From contig NZ_MXQF01000001.1 of the NCBI RefSeq assembly GCF_002165575.1, positions 248,001-312,000 on the forward strand: DNA of 64,000 bases, written 5' to 3'. The number at the start of each line of letters is the position of its first letter. The stretch's first letter is position 1. Made by a program: the position numbers and the translations under genes. Positions 62,288-64,000 of the stretch are shown here, in pieces. The DNA comes from Pseudoalteromonas sp. A601 (lineage in GTDB: Bacteria > Pseudomonadota > Gammaproteobacteria > Enterobacterales > Alteromonadaceae). The notes below the pieces were generated by a model. The model searched no databases. It was not told where the DNA came from and worked only from the letters and a program-made list of their open reading frames with translations.

Positions 62288-62995
62288 ATGAGTTTGTTAA
62301 AAAAAAGCCGAAGATACAGTGTTTTTTATTTTCTTGCTAGCCTATGCCTAGTTTCACCTGTCTATGGACAAATATACAGCAAAGAAAAGTTGCAAACACT
62401 TGCTATCTCGTACATAAGAGATCAATTAAAGCCAATCAATAATGAGCAAACGCAAATTAATGCGCTTGCTTTAGATAGCAGAATACCCGATCGCAGCTGT
62501 ACAACGCCACCGTCTTTAAGCGTACCAACAGCCCCTCCTTTTAATCGACAAGTAACAGTACAAATTAACTGTGGAGATATACAAGGTTGGAGTCAATACG
62601 TACACGTCCGTATTACTGAGCTTGAACCAATTGTAGTTGCCACTGAACACTTAACACGAGGTGAAGTTATAGAAGCTCATCACCTGAGTGTTGAAATGAG
62701 ACCAAAACACTTTGTTCGAGTACAACATTTGCAAGATAAGTCGGTTCTTATTGGAAGCCGTAGTAAGCGTAATATTCGCAGCGGTTTGCCTGTTGTATTG
62801 AGCCAAATTTGCATGGTTTGTAAAGGCGACAACGTCACTATATTTGCAACGATCCGAGGATTAAAAATAAAAACTTCCGGTTTAGCCCTAGAAGATGGTA
62901 CTTTAGGAGAACAGGTAAAAGTAAAAAATGCAAAATCTGGGAAAGTTTTAAATGCCCGTGTAGACGGTGTTGAGTCTGTACAGGTAAATATTTAA
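62288..62995 (+). CDS. flgA: P-ring assembly chaperone FlgA
   Basis: FlgA is the periplasmic chaperone for FlgI P-ring assembly. The 235-residue precursor has a basic N-terminus and hydrophobic signal segment (YSVFYFLASLCLVSPVYG), followed by a SAF-like domain (VVATEHLTRGEVIEAHHLSV) and the C-terminal block GEQVKVKNAKSGKVLNARVD typical of FlgA. It is the first of three plus-strand flagellar genes at the right end. Confidence 0.96.
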   Translation: MSLLKKSRRYSVFYFLASLCLVSPVYGQIYSKEKLQTLAISYIRDQLKPINNEQTQINALALDSRIPDRSCTTPPSLSVPTAPPFNRQVTVQINCGDIQGWSQYVHVRITELEPIVVATEHLTRGEVIEAHHLSVEMRPKHFVRVQHLQDKSVLIGSRSKRNIRSGLPVVLSQICMVCKGDNVTIFATIRGLKIKTSGLALEDGTLGEQVKVKNAKSGKVLNARVDGVESVQVNI

Positions 62996-63011
62996 ATTTT
63001 CAAATTTATGC

Positions 63012-63038
63012 TAAAGTATCTATCATGCATGCCGATAA
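63012..63038 (+). promoter_or_regulatory. Sigma-28 promoter of flgMN
   Basis: The plus strand reads TAAAGTAT, 11 nt, GCCGATAA. The -10 is a perfect FliA match and the -35 near-perfect. It lies 36 nt before the flgM ATG and provides the known autoregulation of the anti-sigma factor by sigma-28. Confidence 0.92.
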
Positions 63039-63073
63039 ATAGGCATATGTTGGATTATGTATAGGTTAATATC

Positions 63074-63388
63074 ATGGTAAGCCAAGTAAATAAGGGTCAG
63101 CAACAGCCTAATGTGTTGGCCAATGCTAAGCAACAAAAAGTTGATTTGCAAAACAATAATACACAGTCGGCGCAAACAGCTGCACCAAAAGCGGCTACCG
63201 ACTCTGTAAGCTTAACACCACAAGCACAACAACTTAAATCATTACAAGATAAGGCTCAACAGTCTTCTGGGTTTGATAGTAATAAAGTTGCAGAGCTTAA
63301 AAAAGCAATCAGCGAAGGTAAATATCAAATCGACGCTGAAAAGTTGGCTAAGAATATAGCTGCCTTTGAGTTTGACGTATATGGCTGA
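63074..63388 (+). CDS. flgM: Anti-sigma-28 factor FlgM
   Basis: FlgM binds and inhibits FliA until the hook is complete and FlgM is exported. The 104-residue protein has a Gln/Asn-rich disordered N-terminus and the conserved C-terminal helices (DSVSLTPQAQQLKSLQDKAQ; VAELKKAISEGKYQIDAEKL). It has its own sigma-28 promoter and overlaps flgN by 8 nt. Confidence 0.95.
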   Translation: MVSQVNKGQQQPNVLANAKQQKVDLQNNNTQSAQTAAPKAATDSVSLTPQAQQLKSLQDKAQQSSGFDSNKVAELKKAISEGKYQIDAEKLAKNIAAFEFDVYG

Positions 63389-63812
63389 TCACAATAGTTT
63401 AATTGCGTCAAAACTCACTATGCAGTTAAATTGCTTAACTTCATTAGTTGAAATTTTAGACGATGAGCTTACAGCGATAGCTTCGCGCCGAGGCGAAGGG
63501 CTAAAAGAGATAGCACAACAAAAGTTGGCTTTTCTTAGCAAGATCCAAATTCTTGATAAAGAGCTGAGTACTCTACTTGCAAGTAATGATTCAAGATCCG
63601 AAGAAGTATCTGATTTGATTTCTGCTGTTCGTAAGCATTTAGAAACTTGTAAAAAGAAAAACGACGTTAACGCACATGCAGCGCACCAAGCGCAATTAAG
63701 CGTAAAACAACTCAAAGATATTTTAATTGGCGCCCCCACTTCTATGACCTATGACCAAGGTGGTAGCGTAGTGCATGGTAATAGCAAATTAGTTCATAAC
63801 TTAAAAGCATAA
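63381..63812 (+). CDS. flgN: FlgK/FlgL export chaperone FlgN
   Basis: FlgN is the cytoplasmic chaperone for the hook-associated proteins FlgK and FlgL. I start at ATG 63381 (MADHNSLIASKLTMQLNCLT), overlapping the flgM stop by 8 nt; an upstream TTG at 63366 is less likely. The 143-residue protein is helical, with LVEILDDELTAIASRRGEGL near the N-terminus, a pattern seen in FlgN. The identity rests mainly on length, helicity and pairing with flgM. Confidence 0.92.
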   Translation: MADHNSLIASKLTMQLNCLTSLVEILDDELTAIASRRGEGLKEIAQQKLAFLSKIQILDKELSTLLASNDSRSEEVSDLISAVRKHLETCKKKNDVNAHAAHQAQLSVKQLKDILIGAPTSMTYDQGGSVVHGNSKLVHNLKA

Positions 63813-64000
63813 TTCTAACGTCTAGGAAATATCCCTTATTAGCTTTCTTTTCTCTATTACCAATACTATTTAGTGCTCATTTACTAGATAGTACATACTC
63901 AGCTATTATTCAAAATTGCTTTTCCGTGCTTCACTGTGATTTTATAAAATCAATCCTGCGTAATAACTAAATTGCTCACGAAATTAATATAATAAAGCGC

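Noticed and set aside
63800..63970. Hydrophobic frame after flgN reading KYPLLAFFSLLPILFSAH
   Set aside because: No ATG, GTG or TTG start or Shine-Dalgarno is visible, and it ends after ~50 codons. It may be a decayed small gene but cannot be supported.

Overview
The window is a polar-flagellum locus of a gammaproteobacterium of the order Alteromonadales, most likely Pseudoalteromonas. That assignment is inference from AT-rich DNA, Vibrio/Shewanella-like gene order, the FlrA-FlrB-FlrC regulators, several FlaA-type flagellins, cheV-cheR beside flgB, and a pseudaminic-acid island. Almost all structural genes lie on the minus strand.

Layout. (1) 1-14268: export and basal-body genes, read flhA <- flhB <- fliR <- fliQ <- fliP <- fliO <- fliN <- fliM <- fliL <- fliK <- fliJ <- fliI <- fliH <- fliG <- fliF <- fliE. 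(2) 14436-19230: regulators flrC, flrB and flrA, with a plus-strand tag gene and a 7-bp tandem repeat between flrB and flrA. (3) 19380-21487: a metallo-beta-lactamase-fold protein and a short divergent flagellin. (4) 21673-31706: pseudaminic-acid synthesis, with pseB-pseC on plus and a convergent minus operon (pseG, pseI, a SpsF-type cytidylyltransferase, a PseH-like acetyltransferase). Embedded in that operon is a five-gene acyl module: ACP, SDR reductase, acyl ligase, LuxE-like and LuxC-like proteins. (5) 31840-39946: a six-gene plus-strand decoration operon (LicD-like, TagD-like, HAD protein, large methyltransferase, glycosyltransferase-FkbM fusion, sulfotransferase). (6) 39995-45433: Maf/DUF115 flagellin glycosyltransferase, a small chaperone-like gene, fliS, fliD and flaG. 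(7) 45520-49042: three tandem flagellin genes. (8) 49392-60207: flgL to flgB in four transcription blocks. (9) 60365-63812: cheR, cheV, then divergent flgA, flgM and flgN.

Regulation can be read directly from the DNA. I find ten sites with the sigma-54 GG-N10-GC geometry: before flhA, fliE, flrB, pseB, the licD-like operon, the middle flagellin, flgJ, flgF, flgB and an orphan plus-strand unit. Three sigma-28-like sites lie before flagellins 1 and 3 and flgM. This fits the Vibrio/Pseudomonas hierarchy (FlrA -> FlrBC -> sigma-54 genes -> FliA genes) and places flagellin glycosylation inside it.

The most interesting candidate is an undescribed small RNA at about 47926-48033, between flagellins 2 and 3 on the opposite strand. 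It has a sigma-54-like promoter, three hairpins and an intrinsic terminator. A CCUC hairpin loop lies inside 13 contiguous nucleotides that are perfectly complementary to the ribosome-binding site of flagellin 1 mRNA. The second candidate is the flagellin-decoration chemistry implied by the acyl module and the LicD/TagD/methyltransferase/sulfotransferase operon, which goes well beyond standard pseudaminic acid.
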